From the NCBI RefSeq assembly GCF_900143565.1, contig NZ_FREX01000008.1, positions 66,540-130,539 of the forward strand: a stretch of DNA of 64,000 bases. Reading direction: 5' to 3'. The DNA comes from Pseudovibrio sp. Alg231-02. Its GTDB lineage: Bacteria > Pseudomonadota > Alphaproteobacteria > Rhizobiales > Stappiaceae. The notes below the pieces were generated by a model that was not told where the DNA came from, did not search any database, and worked only from the letters and a program-made list of their open reading frames with translations. A program made the translations under genes and the position numbers. Shown here one piece after another: positions 37,857 through 47,524 of this stretch. How positions within the stretch are numbered: the stretch's first letter is position 1; each line of letters begins with the position of its first letter.

Positions 37857-39029
37857 ATGACAAAATCTCTCAGTGTGTTGGGAGCAACCGGATCGGTTGG
37901 AGCCAGTACGCTCAAAGTTATTGCGCACAGCCCTGAGCGTTATGACGTCAATGCACTTGTTGCAGGCCGCAATGTTGATGCGCTTGCGAAGGCGTGCCGG
38001 GAGACTGGCGCAAAGCGTGCGGTCATTGGTGATGCCTCCAAATACGAAGATCTTAAAGCGGCACTCGCCGGTACTGGCGTTGAGGTTTCTGCTGGTCGTG
38101 AGGCTGTGCTGGAGGCGGCTAGCCAGAAGGTGGATGTGCTGGTTTCTGCTATGGTGGGAGCCGCAGGGCTGGAGCCGACCATTGAGGGGATCAAGGCAGG
38201 CAGCAATATCGCTCTTGCCAACAAAGAAACCATGGTGTGTGCAGGCACGATTGTGTGTGAGCTGGCTGAAAAGCATGGCTCCAAACTGCTGCCGATGGAT
38301 TCAGAGCATAATGCTATTTTTCAGGTGTTTGATCAGGATGACCCCAAAGCTGTCGACAAAGTGATTGTCACAGCTTCCGGTGGACCATTCCGAACATCGA
38401 CACTGGATGAGATGCGTGTTGCGACGCCTGAGGTGGCGCTGAAGCATCCAAACTGGTCCATGGGGCGGCGGATTACCATTGATAGTGCTTCGATGGTGAA
38501 CAAAGGTCTTGAGCTGATTGAAGCCTATCATCTGTTCCCTATTACCGCTGATCAGCTGGATGTGGTTGTCCATCCACAATCAATTGTCCATGGCATGGTT
38601 AGATATTGTGATGGGTCATTATTGGCCCATATGGCGGTTCCGGACATGTGCGGGCCAATTGCTCATTGTCTGGCATACCCAACCCGAAAGACGGCTCCGG
38701 TTGCGGATCTTGATCTGGGGATGATTGGGCGTCTGGACTTTGAAAAGCCTGATTTTGAGCGTTTTCCTGCGCTGTCACTTGCACGTAAAGTGATGGAACT
38801 TGGCGATGGGGCAGGGACGATTTTTAACGCAGCTGACGAAGTGGCGGTGGAAGCCTTCCTTGGACGGAAGATCGGCTTCCTCCAGATCCCAGAGCTTCTT
38901 GAGGATGTTCTGAATCGGCTTCATACGCAAAATATGCTAGATTGTTCAGATCAGCTGGAGGAGATTCTTCAGTTGGATCAGGTAGCGCGTCGAGTTGCAA
39001 ACGAAGTTATTGGGAAGATGGCCGCCTAA
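37857..39029 (+). CDS. dxr: 1-deoxy-D-xylulose 5-phosphate reductoisomerase
   Basis: Dxr catalyses the first committed step of the MEP isoprenoid pathway, supplying the precursors used by UppS next door. The 390-residue protein has the NADPH site G-A-T-G-S-V-G-A-S-T near the N-terminus, the metal/substrate motif M-D-S-E-H-N-A-I-F and N-K-G-L-E-L-I-E-A. Length is normal. Confidence 0.96.
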   Translation: MTKSLSVLGATGSVGASTLKVIAHSPERYDVNALVAGRNVDALAKACRETGAKRAVIGDASKYEDLKAALAGTGVEVSAGREAVLEAASQKVDVLVSAMVGAAGLEPTIEGIKAGSNIALANKETMVCAGTIVCELAEKHGSKLLPMDSEHNAIFQVFDQDDPKAVDKVIVTASGGPFRTSTLDEMRVATPEVALKHPNWSMGRRITIDSASMVNKGLELIEAYHLFPITADQLDVVVHPQSIVHGMVRYCDGSLLAHMAVPDMCGPIAHCLAYPTRKTAPVADLDLGMIGRLDFEKPDFERFPALSLARKVMELGDGAGTIFNAADEVAVEAFLGRKIGFLQIPELLEDVLNRLHTQNMLDCSDQLEEILQLDQVARRVANEVIGKMAA

Positions 39030-39068
39030 TCCGGCGCTTCCTTTAAAAAATAAGGTAAGGCTGTTCGC

Positions 39069-40205
39069 ATGGACGTTCTGAGTTCAGTTCTTGGTGGTTC
39101 GCTCGGAGTCATCATTCCCTTCTTGGCTGTGCTTACTGTGGTTGTTTTCTTCCATGAGCTAGGGCATTTCCTCGTCGCGCGTTGGTGCGGGGTGAAGGTT
39201 CTTGCATTCTCAGTCGGGTTTGGACCGGAACTGTTGGGTCGCAATGACAAGCATGGGACGCGCTGGAAGGTCTGTGCCATTCCGCTGGGTGGCTATGTGA
39301 AGTTCTCAGGTGATGAGAATGCTGCAAGCGTGCCAGACCGTGATGAGCAAGCCAAAATGGATGAGGAGATGCGCCGGACTGCGTTCTTCGCGAAGAACCC
39401 GTGGCAGCGCTCCGCAATTGTGGCCGCAGGGCCTATTGCCAATTTTATCCTCGCTATTCTTATCTTTGCAGGAATGTTTGGATTTTTAGGAAAATTTGAA
39501 ACATTGCCACGTGTGGATCAGGTGCGACCTGGTAGTGCGGCTGAAATGGCCGGCATTTTGCCAGGGGATTTGATCCTCTCGATTGATGGCAATCCAGTAG
39601 AAAGTTTCAATGATGTGCAGCGGGTCGTGACGGCGAGTGCGGGCGTTCCGATGCAGATCGATGTGGAGCGCGGGGATGCTGTCGAGCGCCTTACTGCAAC
39701 GCCAGAACTACAGGAAATCAGTGATGGTTTTGGGAATACGCAGAAGGTTGGAATTCTTGGAATTCAGCGAAATACTTCTCAGGAAGATATCATAGTCAAG
39801 CGTTTTGGCCCGGTGGAAGCCGTGGGTGAAGGGGTAAAAGAGACATGGTACATTCTTGATAGGACATTAGGTTATATTGGCGGTCTTTTCCTCGGTAAAG
39901 AAGATCCGGACCAACTAGGTGGTCCGATTCGCGTAGCGCAAATTTCCGGGCAAGTTGCGACCCATGGTATTTTACCGCTAATTAACCTTACCGCAGTTTT
40001 GTCAATTTCTATTGGTTTACTCAACCTTATGCCTGTTCCCATGCTGGATGGCGGGCATCTGCTGTACTACATCATCGAGATCGTAAGGGGTAAGCCGTTG
40101 AGTGAAAAACTGCAGGATTTCGGGTTCCGGATAGGAATCACTCTGGTTCTGCTTCTAATGGTTTTTGCGACCTGGAATGATCTGCGGTCGATAATCGGCT
40201 CTTAG
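39069..40205 (+). CDS. rseP: Site-2 protease RseP
   Basis: An inner-membrane zinc protease that cuts anti-sigma factors and leftover signal peptides. The 378-residue protein has the H-E-L-G-H motif (H29, E30, H33) in the first helix, one PDZ domain (about 140-230) and the second zinc motif M-P-V-P-M-L-D-G-G-H near residue 330. With a single PDZ it is shorter than E. coli RseP, as usual in alphaproteobacteria. Confidence 0.95.
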   Translation: MDVLSSVLGGSLGVIIPFLAVLTVVVFFHELGHFLVARWCGVKVLAFSVGFGPELLGRNDKHGTRWKVCAIPLGGYVKFSGDENAASVPDRDEQAKMDEEMRRTAFFAKNPWQRSAIVAAGPIANFILAILIFAGMFGFLGKFETLPRVDQVRPGSAAEMAGILPGDLILSIDGNPVESFNDVQRVVTASAGVPMQIDVERGDAVERLTATPELQEISDGFGNTQKVGILGIQRNTSQEDIIVKRFGPVEAVGEGVKETWYILDRTLGYIGGLFLGKEDPDQLGGPIRVAQISGQVATHGILPLINLTAVLSISIGLLNLMPVPMLDGGHLLYYIIEIVRGKPLSEKLQDFGFRIGITLVLLLMVFATWNDLRSIIGS

Positions 40206-40338
40206 GTAAGTTGCGTAACCAAAGGTTGGGCAAAGGATTGGGCAAATTGCATTAAATCCAGTTGTGTCGCCTTGCTTTACTCTGAAAACCTTGTACAAAG
40301 TTCCTAGGTGTTTCAGATTCTATCCATTACCCTGAGGC

Positions 40339-40371
40339 GCATTAGTGATCTGAGGATCAGGGGACTAATGC
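40339..40371 (+). promoter_or_regulatory. Hairpin in the bamA leader
   Basis: GCATTAGT (40339-40346) pairs with ACTAATGC (40364-40371) around an inner GATC/GATC. It lies 35 bp before the bamA start in a 200-bp gap that otherwise shows no gene. It could modulate bamA translation. Confidence 0.35.
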
Positions 40372-40406
40372 AACTTTAGGCTGAAAATAAAAGGCATAGC
40401 AGTTCT

Positions 40407-42764
40407 ATGCAGTCATTTAAGAACCTGTCACGTGTGTCGCTTTTGGCAATGGCCGTCGCAGCTACTAGTACAGTTGCTCCGGTTGGGGTTCCGTTTATCG
40501 GAACAGGGGTTGCTGAGGCCGCGGTGGTTAACAAGATTGTCGTTAACGGTGCAACGCGCATCGAAAGCGAAACAGTTCGCAACTACCTGACTATCCGTCC
40601 AGGGAAATCGTTTTCTGCAATTGATATCGACGAGAGCCTGACCACGCTTTATGCGACCGGTCTGTTTGCTGATGTTTCCATCGAGCAACGCGGCGGCACT
40701 CTTGTTGTTGATGTTAAAGAAAATCCAGTTATCGGCAAAATCTCCTTTGAGGGTAACAAGCGACTGAAAGACGAAGCTCTGCAATCAGTCGTTCGTTCTT
40801 CTGAGCGGTCCATGCTGACACGTGCGCGTGTTCAGTCTGATGCTCAGAACCTTCTGGAAGCTTATCGTCGCTCCGGTCGCTATCGTGCGTCTGTTGAGCC
40901 GAAGATTATTGAGCGCGCTAATAACCGTGTGGATCTGGTTTTTGAAATCGAAGAAGGGGATAAGACGGGTGTTGCCCGTATTTCCTTCATCGGTAACCAA
41001 GCCTTCTCCGACGGCTACCTGCGTGAGCAGATCCAGACCCGCGAAAGTGGCTTCCTCGGCTGGTTGCGTACAACTGATGTTTATGATCCTGATCGTCTCG
41101 ATGTAGATGAAGAATCTTTGCGTCAGTTCTACTACCAGAAGGGTTACGCTGACTTCCGCGTTGTTTCTGCTGTTGCAGATCTGGACCGTGAGCAAAACAT
41201 CTTCTACGTGACGTTCACTGTTGATGAAGGTGAGCAGTACGAGTTCGGTGATATCGAAATCGATACCTCCTTGTCTGCTGTTGACCCAGAGGCGATGCGC
41301 CAGTATCTGCGCACTCAGTCTGGTGATACCTACAACTCTTTAGAAGTTGAAAAGACGCTTGAAGCTCTGACGCTGGAAGTTTCCAAGGCAGGCTATGCGT
41401 TTGCTCAGGTTCGCCCTCGTGGTGAGCGTGATTATGAGAACAAGACAGTCTCGATCACTTATTTGATCGAAGAAGGTCCACGCGTTTATGTTGAGCGTAT
41501 CAACGTTCGTGGTAACGACCGTACACGTGAGTACGTGATCCGCCGCGAATTCGATCTCGCTGAAGGTGATGCTTACAACCGTATCCTTCTGGATAAGGCT
41601 GAGCGTCGTCTGCGCAACACGCGTTACTTCCAGAATGTGCGTATTACGCGTCAGCAGGGTAGTGCTCCTGACCGTGTGATCATCAACGTGGATGTTGAAG
41701 AGCAGCCAACCGGTGAAGTTTCATTCGGTGTGGGTTACTCCACCTCTGACGGTGTGATTGGTGATATCTCCATCACCGAGCGCAACTTCCTTGGTCGCGG
41801 TCAGTACGTTAAAGCTGCTGTTGGTGGTGGTACCGATAACCAGAAGTATGAGTTCAAATTCGTTGAGCCGTTCTTCATGGGGCGTCGTATCTCCGCAGGT
41901 CTGGATGTATACCGCCGCGTATACGATCAGAACAGCTCCCGTGCTTATGAAGAGCAGACAACTGGTGGTGCGATTAACTTCGGCCTTCCGCTTCGCGAAG
42001 ACGAACTGACGCTTAACCTGTTCTACAAGCTCTACCAGCGCGATCTGACACGTAGTGACTCTACTGGCATTAGCGATTGTGAGCCTGGTGTGTCTTTGGG
42101 TGTCTGTGACTCCCTTGGGCAGTACACGACTTCACTTGCGGGCTTCTCGCTCGTCTACAATACTCTGGACAACAACCTGAACCCACGTGACGGTTATGTT
42201 GCTTCCTACGAGCAGGAAGTTGCGGGTCTCGGCGGAGAGTCTCAGTATGTTCGTGGTCAGTTTAAGGGTAGCGCATTTGAAGAGCTCTACGCTGAATGGG
42301 GTCTTGTTGGTTTTGTGAAGGGTTCTGCCGGTTACATCGAATCTATCGGTAACCGTCTGCGCGTGACTGATCAGTTCCAGGGTTCACCTGACAGAATTCG
42401 TGGTTTTGCAACCAACGGTTATGGTCCTCGTGATGAAAACGGTGGCGATGCCTTGGGTGGTAAATACTACGTTGCAGGTACCGTTGAAGGTCAGTTCCCA
42501 TTCCCAGTCTTCCCTGAAGAACTTGGATTGTCGGGCGCAGTCTTCGCTGATGCGGGTTCTCTCTGGGGTGTGGATAGCGAACTGTCTTCTGTAATCGGAA
42601 GCGGTATCCAGTCTGAAGACTTCGATCTTCGTGCTTCTGTTGGTGTTGGGGTGTTGTGGCAGTCGCCGTTTGGGCCGCTGCGTGCTGACTTTGCTTGGCC
42701 TGTGCTCAAAAACGATGTTGATGAAACGCAGGTATTCAAGCTCAGTGGTGGTACACGCTTCTGA
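40407..42764 (+). CDS. bamA: Outer membrane protein assembly factor BamA
   Basis: BamA folds and inserts beta-barrel proteins in the outer membrane. The 785-residue precursor has a long signal peptide (cut near V-A-E-A, residue 38), five POTRA domains (about 40-400) and a C-terminal Omp85 barrel. The lid-loop motif V-R-G-F is varied here to I-R-G-F (D-R-I-R-G-F-A), and the last residue is Phe, the usual barrel signal. A possible ribosome site AAAAGG is rather far (13 bases) from the ATG. Confidence 0.96.
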   Translation: MQSFKNLSRVSLLAMAVAATSTVAPVGVPFIGTGVAEAAVVNKIVVNGATRIESETVRNYLTIRPGKSFSAIDIDESLTTLYATGLFADVSIEQRGGTLVVDVKENPVIGKISFEGNKRLKDEALQSVVRSSERSMLTRARVQSDAQNLLEAYRRSGRYRASVEPKIIERANNRVDLVFEIEEGDKTGVARISFIGNQAFSDGYLREQIQTRESGFLGWLRTTDVYDPDRLDVDEESLRQFYYQKGYADFRVVSAVADLDREQNIFYVTFTVDEGEQYEFGDIEIDTSLSAVDPEAMRQYLRTQSGDTYNSLEVEKTLEALTLEVSKAGYAFAQVRPRGERDYENKTVSITYLIEEGPRVYVERINVRGNDRTREYVIRREFDLAEGDAYNRILLDKAERRLRNTRYFQNVRITRQQGSAPDRVIINVDVEEQPTGEVSFGVGYSTSDGVIGDISITERNFLGRGQYVKAAVGGGTDNQKYEFKFVEPFFMGRRISAGLDVYRRVYDQNSSRAYEEQTTGGAINFGLPLREDELTLNLFYKLYQRDLTRSDSTGISDCEPGVSLGVCDSLGQYTTSLAGFSLVYNTLDNNLNPRDGYVASYEQEVAGLGGESQYVRGQFKGSAFEELYAEWGLVGFVKGSAGYIESIGNRLRVTDQFQGSPDRIRGFATNGYGPRDENGGDALGGKYYVAGTVEGQFPFPVFPEELGLSGAVFADAGSLWGVDSELSSVIGSGIQSEDFDLRASVGVGVLWQSPFGPLRADFAWPVLKNDVDETQVFKLSGGTRF

Positions 42765-42787
42765 TCTAGTGAAAATTTGATTATAAT

Positions 42788-42819
42788 CGGTCGCCGATAC
42801 CCTCGGCGGCCGTTTTTTT
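42788..42819 (+). terminator. Intrinsic terminator between bamA and lpxD
   Basis: CGGTCGCCGA pairs with TCGGCGGCCG (one G-U) over TACCC and is followed by seven T bases. It is only 11 bp before the lpxD ATG, so lpxD must depend on read-through or a promoter inside bamA. Confidence 0.75.
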
Positions 42820-42829
42820 GTAGGATCCT

Positions 42830-43894
42830 ATGACAGAACCATCAAATCAATCTGAAGTTAGCCCGGTTTTCTTCCCTGAAGCTCGATCAATAACAGTGAA
42901 ACAAGTAGCTGAATGGGCTGGGGCGGAGATTGTTCGTGGTGATAGTGAGCTTGCCATTACTGGTGTTGCTCCTCTGGATGAAGGCGTACCCGGAACGCTT
43001 GTGTTCATCGATAATCCGAAATATCTGGATCAGCTTGAGAGCACGAAGGCAACAGCTTGTCTCGTGAGCAAAAAGCATGTCGACAAGGTGCCTGACGGCG
43101 TTGTGCCTTTGCTCGCCAAGGAACCGTACCGCTCACTGGCGAAAGTTCTGGCAGAGCTTTACCCAACCGCAATGCGGCCACTTCCGGTAACCAGCGAGAC
43201 GTCTGTCAGTCCGCGGGCTTTTGTTGATGAGAGCGCGCAGCTGGGTGAAGGTGTTGTTGTTGAGGTTGGTGCTGTCATTGGCGCGCATGTGGTGATTGGG
43301 GCTGGATCTCGTGTTGGTCCCAATGCAGTGATCGCTGCCAATTGTCAGCTGGGCGAGAACTGCTCCATTGGAGCAAATTCCAGTTTGCAGCACGCAGTGC
43401 TTGGTGATCGTGTCATTATTCACCCAAACGTTAGCATAGGGCAGGATGGCTTTGGGTTTGCGATGGGGCCAGGTGGACATATCAAGGTTCCCCAGCTGGG
43501 CCGAGTTGTGCTAGGAAATGATGTTGAAATTGGCGCTGGCTCCTGTATAGACCGCGGTGCAAACCGTGATACGACTGTGGGTGATGGAACCAAGATTGAT
43601 AATCAGGTTCAGGTTGGTCACAACGTTAATATCGGAAAGCATTGCGTCATTGTTTCTCAGGTAGGGATTTCTGGAAGTTCCAGCCTTGAGGATTATGTGG
43701 TTCTTGGCGGGCAGACCGGTGTTTCCGGGCACGTTCGCATTGGAATGGGCGCGCAAGTTGCTGGCGTAAGTGCTGTACACGACGATCTGGCGCCAGGTGG
43801 GCGTTATGGTGGTGTACCGGCACGGCCGATCCGTGAGTGGTTCAAGGAAATGACGGCGCTTCGCCGCCTGACCGCTCAAGGCGGCAAGAAATAA
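42830..43894 (+). CDS. lpxD: UDP-3-O-acylglucosamine N-acyltransferase
   Basis: LpxD adds the second acyl chain in lipid A synthesis. The 354-residue protein has an N-terminal uridine-binding domain (about 15-115) and a left-handed beta-helix of hexapeptide repeats, with D-G-F-G-F-A and the likely catalytic His in Q-V-G-H-N-V-N-I-G. The start is 11 bp past a terminator. Confidence 0.95.
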   Translation: MTEPSNQSEVSPVFFPEARSITVKQVAEWAGAEIVRGDSELAITGVAPLDEGVPGTLVFIDNPKYLDQLESTKATACLVSKKHVDKVPDGVVPLLAKEPYRSLAKVLAELYPTAMRPLPVTSETSVSPRAFVDESAQLGEGVVVEVGAVIGAHVVIGAGSRVGPNAVIAANCQLGENCSIGANSSLQHAVLGDRVIIHPNVSIGQDGFGFAMGPGGHIKVPQLGRVVLGNDVEIGAGSCIDRGANRDTTVGDGTKIDNQVQVGHNVNIGKHCVIVSQVGISGSSSLEDYVVLGGQTGVSGHVRIGMGAQVAGVSAVHDDLAPGGRYGGVPARPIREWFKEMTALRRLTAQGGKK

Positions 43895-44017
43895 CAGATT
43901 AGACCCGGGATCTGATCCCGATAGTTAACTAGATTGGCTGGTGAATGAGGAGGGCGTGTCCTCAGATGCTCCAAGTGAGACATATGCCAGTCAAACCGAT
44001 ATTGCTGAGGCATTATT

Positions 44018-44494
44018 ATGAGTGATGTAGAGACCAGAACACTTGAAAGCGCTGATATCATGCGGGTTATGGAGCTTTTGCCCCATCGTTATCCGTTTTT
44101 GATGATTGACCGTATCGTTGATATGGACGGCGACAACTCAGGTGTTGGTATTAAGAATGTAACCATCAATGAGCCACATTTTCAGGGGCATTTTCCAAGC
44201 CAGCCTGTAATGCCAGGTGTGTTGCTTATCGAAGCGATGGCTCAGACTGCTGGTGCGCTTTGCGTCCATGGTCGTGAAAAGAAAGATGTGCCTTCTCTGG
44301 TTTACTTCATGACCATTGATAAGTGTAAGTTCCGCAAGCCTGTGGTTCCTGGTGATCAGGTGCACTTTCATGTGAAAAAAGTTCGTAACCGCGCGACCAT
44401 CTGGAAGTTTGAAGGTGTTGCAATGGTAGACGGGCAGAAGGTTGCTGAAGCGGAAATCAGCGCAATGCTTGTCGATTCTGACGAGGCGAATTGA
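44018..44494 (+). CDS. fabZ: 3-hydroxyacyl-ACP dehydratase FabZ
   Basis: FabZ dehydrates hydroxyacyl-ACP in fatty-acid synthesis and competes with LpxA for the same precursor. The 158-residue hot-dog-fold protein has L-P-H-R-Y-P-F-L and [18 protein letters not shown] with the catalytic His and Glu. The 123-bp gap before it carries no gene. Confidence 0.96.
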   Translation: MSDVETRTLESADIMRVMELLPHRYPFLMIDRIVDMDGDNSGVGIKNVTINEPHFQGHFPSQPVMPGVLLIEAMAQTAGALCVHGREKKDVPSLVYFMTIDKCKFRKPVVPGDQVHFHVKKVRNRATIWKFEGVAMVDGQKVAEAEISAMLVDSDEAN

Positions 44495-44502
44495 GGTCAT
44501 TG

Positions 44503-45303
44503 ATGCAACAGATTCATCCCACCGCGATTATCGAGGATGGGGCCGTACTTGGAGAGAATGTCAAGATCGGTCCTTACTGCATGGTGGGTCCCAAGGTAAC
44601 CCTTGGCGATGATGTAGAGCTTGTTTCCCATGTGGTGATCGCTGGACGGACAACGATCGGCGCCCGGTCGAAGGTCTACCCGTTTGCCAGCTTGGGGCAT
44701 CAGCCGCAGGATCTGAAGTTTTCCGGCGAAGATACGCTACTGGAAATCGGCGAAGACAATCAGATCCGCGAGCACTCCACTATGAACCCTGGCACTGCCG
44801 GCGGTGGTGGTGTGACGCGTGTTGGGAATGGCGGCCTGTTCATGATGGGTACTCATGTCGGGCATGACTGCATTGTGGGCAATAACGTTATTTTGGCCAA
44901 CAACGCGACGCTTGCCGGGCATGTTGAGGTTGAAGATCATGTGATCTTTGGCGGACTGTCTGCTGTGCGTCAGTGGTGCCGTGTGGGTGCTCACTCCATC
45001 ATTGGCGGTCTGACTGGTGTTGAGTTTGATGTGATCCCTTATGGGTCTGTGATTGGTGATCGTGCACGTCTTGCAGGGCTGAACCTGATTGGTTTGAAGC
45101 GCCGCAACTTTTCTCGCGAAGAAATCCACGCCCTGCGCGGTGCGTATAAGGAGGTCTTCAACAGTGAAGAGGGTACGTTGCGTGCTCGTGCAGACATTGC
45201 GCGGACAAAGTACGCTGAATTTGAAGGTGTGCAGACGATGACGTCGTTCATGCTTGAAGATGAAAAGCGCCGCTTCTGTACGCCGCGCAACACCGGTGAA
45301 TAA
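44503..45303 (+). CDS. lpxA: UDP-N-acetylglucosamine acyltransferase
   Basis: LpxA starts lipid A synthesis. The 266-residue trimeric left-handed beta-helix protein has L-G-H-Q-P-Q-D-L-K-F, R-E-H-S-T-M-N-P-G-T and the catalytic His in G-T-H-V-G-H-D-C. I chose the ATG at 44503 (MQQIHPTAII) after GAGG; a TTG at 44491 overlaps fabZ. Confidence 0.96.
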   Translation: MQQIHPTAIIEDGAVLGENVKIGPYCMVGPKVTLGDDVELVSHVVIAGRTTIGARSKVYPFASLGHQPQDLKFSGEDTLLEIGEDNQIREHSTMNPGTAGGGGVTRVGNGGLFMMGTHVGHDCIVGNNVILANNATLAGHVEVEDHVIFGGLSAVRQWCRVGAHSIIGGLTGVEFDVIPYGSVIGDRARLAGLNLIGLKRRNFSREEIHALRGAYKEVFNSEEGTLRARADIARTKYAEFEGVQTMTSFMLEDEKRRFCTPRNTGE

Positions 45304-45320
45304 GGGTCTGTTTTGAATTC

Positions 45321-46190
45321 ATGGTGAAACAGGCACCTATTGCTGTGATTGCTGGCGGTGGCGATTTGCCCGGTCTGGTCATTCGGTCTGCTATGGAACA
45401 AGGTCGCGATGTGGTGACCATCGCAATCAAGGGGGAGGCAGATGCCTCCCTTTCTGCGTTTAATCCCGTTGAACTTGGCTGGGGGCAGATCGGCAAACTG
45501 TTCTCAACGCTGAAATCTAACGGCGTTCAGGATGTGGTGTTGATCGGTGCTGTGCGGAAGCGGCCTGATTTCACATCAATCCTTGGTGATTTTGGGACGA
45601 TTTGGCGTTTGCCGCGTATCATCAAGGCTGTTGTTGGCGGTGATGATCATTTGCTGGTGAAGGTAGCCGGAATATTTGAACGAGAGGGATTGCACGTGGT
45701 TGGTGCTCATGAAGTTGCTCCGGGGCTGGTTGCTAGCCCAGGCCACGTGGCAGGGCCGAAGCCGGATGCTAAGGCTCTGAGTGATATGAAGCTTGCCATT
45801 GAGGCGGTGGATGCTGTGGGCCGATTGGATATCGGGCAGGGTGCTGTTGCTGTGGGTGCACGTGTTGTTGCTGTTGAGGGCGCTGAAGGCACTGACGCCA
45901 TGCTTGAGCGTGTTGCTGGGTTGCGTGCCAATGGCCGTGTCCGGTCCAAAGGGGCTGCAGGTGTGCTTGTAAAGTGTTCTAAGCCTCAGCAGGACCTTCG
46001 TCTCGATATGCCGGGGATTGGGCCGCAAACCATCAAGAAGGCGGCTGAGGCGCAGCTGAAAGGCGTGTGTGTTGAGGCTGGGCGTGTGCTGGTTGCGCAT
46101 CGTGATGAGGTTGAGCGCCTTTGCGATGAGCTGGGTGTTTTCCTTTATGGCTGCGCACGTGATGAAGATTTTGAATCTGGTGAGCGCTAA
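45321..46190 (+). CDS. lpxI: UDP-2,3-diacylglucosamine pyrophosphatase LpxI
   Basis: LpxI hydrolyses UDP-diacylglucosamine to lipid X; it is the alphaproteobacterial stand-in for LpxH. The 289-residue protein has the LpxI/DUF1009 features I-A-G-G-G-D-L-P near the start, G-A-V-R-K-R-P-D-F, G-G-D-D-H-L-L and K-C-S-K-P-Q-Q-D-L-R-L-D-M-P near residue 220. It lies between lpxA and lpxB, 4 bp before lpxB. Confidence 0.93.
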   Translation: MVKQAPIAVIAGGGDLPGLVIRSAMEQGRDVVTIAIKGEADASLSAFNPVELGWGQIGKLFSTLKSNGVQDVVLIGAVRKRPDFTSILGDFGTIWRLPRIIKAVVGGDDHLLVKVAGIFEREGLHVVGAHEVAPGLVASPGHVAGPKPDAKALSDMKLAIEAVDAVGRLDIGQGAVAVGARVVAVEGAEGTDAMLERVAGLRANGRVRSKGAAGVLVKCSKPQQDLRLDMPGIGPQTIKKAAEAQLKGVCVEAGRVLVAHRDEVERLCDELGVFLYGCARDEDFESGER

Positions 46191-46193
46191 GGT

Positions 46194-47390
46194 ATGAGCG
46201 ATTTGGAAGCTGTCAAACCCTTCAAGGTTTTCTTTGTTGTTGGTGAAGAGTCTGGTGATCAGCTCGGCGCGGAAGTCATAAAAGCTCTGCGGGCTTCGAT
46301 TGGTGATCGTCTACAAGCCTGTGGTCTGGGCGGTGAGCGCATGGCGACTCAAGGTGTGCAGTCGATCTTTCCGCTGCATGATATTGCTGTGATGGGCATT
46401 ACGGCGGTGCTGGAACGTTTGCCGACAATTATTCGCCGTGTACATCAAACCGTTGATGCGGTTATTGCCGAGCAACCTGATTTGCTGCTGATCATCGACT
46501 CTCCGGATTTCACTCACAATGTGGCAAAGCGCGTGCGCAAAAAAGCGCCTCATATCCGAGTGGTGGACTATGTGAGCCCGTCTGTGTGGGCGTGGCGTCC
46601 GGGACGTGCGAAGAAGATGGCGGCATATGTGGATCAGCTGCTTGCTCTGTTGCCGTTTGAGCCTGAGGCTCACAAGCGCCTTGGTGGACCGCCCTGTGAT
46701 TATGTGGGGCATCCGTTGATTGAGCGGCTTGCTGATTTGCGGCCGGCTCCGGGGGAGCGCGCAGAACTCGGTGCAGGCAGAAAGCAGTTGGTGGTGCTTC
46801 CGGGCTCCCGAACCAGCGAGGTTTCGCGGTTGCTGGAGCCGTTTGGCGAAGCAGTCGCTTTGATTTGTGCGCAAGATCCGAATGTGGATGTGATCATTCC
46901 AGCAGTGCCTCATCAGGAGCAGCGCATTCGCGATGGTGTGGCTTCCTGGAAGGTGCAGCCGCGTATTGTGACGGGTGAAGCGGAAAAGTTTGCGGCTTTG
47001 CGACAGGCAAATGCAGCGCTTGCGGCCAGCGGTACTGTGTCTTTGGAGCTGGCGATTGCTGGTGTGCCTATGGTTATAGCTTACAAGCTGGACTGGTTCT
47101 TCCGCCGCCTGAAGCAGATCAACCGGTTCGTCAAGATTGTTGCGGTGGACACCATTGTGCTGCCCAACCTTGTGCTTGGGGATCACAGCATCAAGGAATA
47201 TATTGAGGACGAAGCGGACCCTGAAGTGCTCAGTCAGGCCGTACTTGCGCTGCTGTCTGATAGTCCAGAGCGGCGGGCGCAGCTGGACGCGTTCTCTCGT
47301 ATTGATGAAAAGATGCGTTTGCCTGAAGGCGAAAGTCAGGCAGGCAAGGCTGCCCGGATTATTCTGGAAACGGCTGGAGTTTCAGCTTAG
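46194..47390 (+). CDS. lpxB: Lipid A disaccharide synthase
   Basis: LpxB joins lipid X and UDP-diacylglucosamine. The 398-residue GT-B glycosyltransferase shows G-E-E-S-G-D-Q-L-G near the start, Y-V-S-P-S-V-W-A-W-R-P-G-R, D-Y-V-G-H-P and L-P-G-S-R. It is the last gene of the long rpsB-lpxB run and is followed by a strong terminator. Confidence 0.95.
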   Translation: MSDLEAVKPFKVFFVVGEESGDQLGAEVIKALRASIGDRLQACGLGGERMATQGVQSIFPLHDIAVMGITAVLERLPTIIRRVHQTVDAVIAEQPDLLLIIDSPDFTHNVAKRVRKKAPHIRVVDYVSPSVWAWRPGRAKKMAAYVDQLLALLPFEPEAHKRLGGPPCDYVGHPLIERLADLRPAPGERAELGAGRKQLVVLPGSRTSEVSRLLEPFGEAVALICAQDPNVDVIIPAVPHQEQRIRDGVASWKVQPRIVTGEAEKFAALRQANAALAASGTVSLELAIAGVPMVIAYKLDWFFRRLKQINRFVKIVAVDTIVLPNLVLGDHSIKEYIEDEADPEVLSQAVLALLSDSPERRAQLDAFSRIDEKMRLPEGESQAGKAARIILETAGVSA

Positions 47391-47486
47391 GTGCTTTTGA
47401 AAGTGATTCACTAAATGGGTGTAGCTCTTTGAAAACCAAGAGTCATTTGGTGTTATGCTTAAAGTGACGCTTTAAGCTGTAAGTTT

Positions 47487-47516
47487 AAAGGCCTGAAGAG
47501 ATCTTCAGGCCTTTTT
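47487..47516 (+). terminator. Intrinsic terminator after lpxB
   Basis: AAAGGCCTGAAG-AGAT-CTTCAGGCCTTT followed by two more T bases is a perfect 12-bp stem. It lies between the convergent lpxB and the last gene of the small exported-protein cluster and can serve both. Confidence 0.85.
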
Positions 47517-47524
47517 GTATGATG

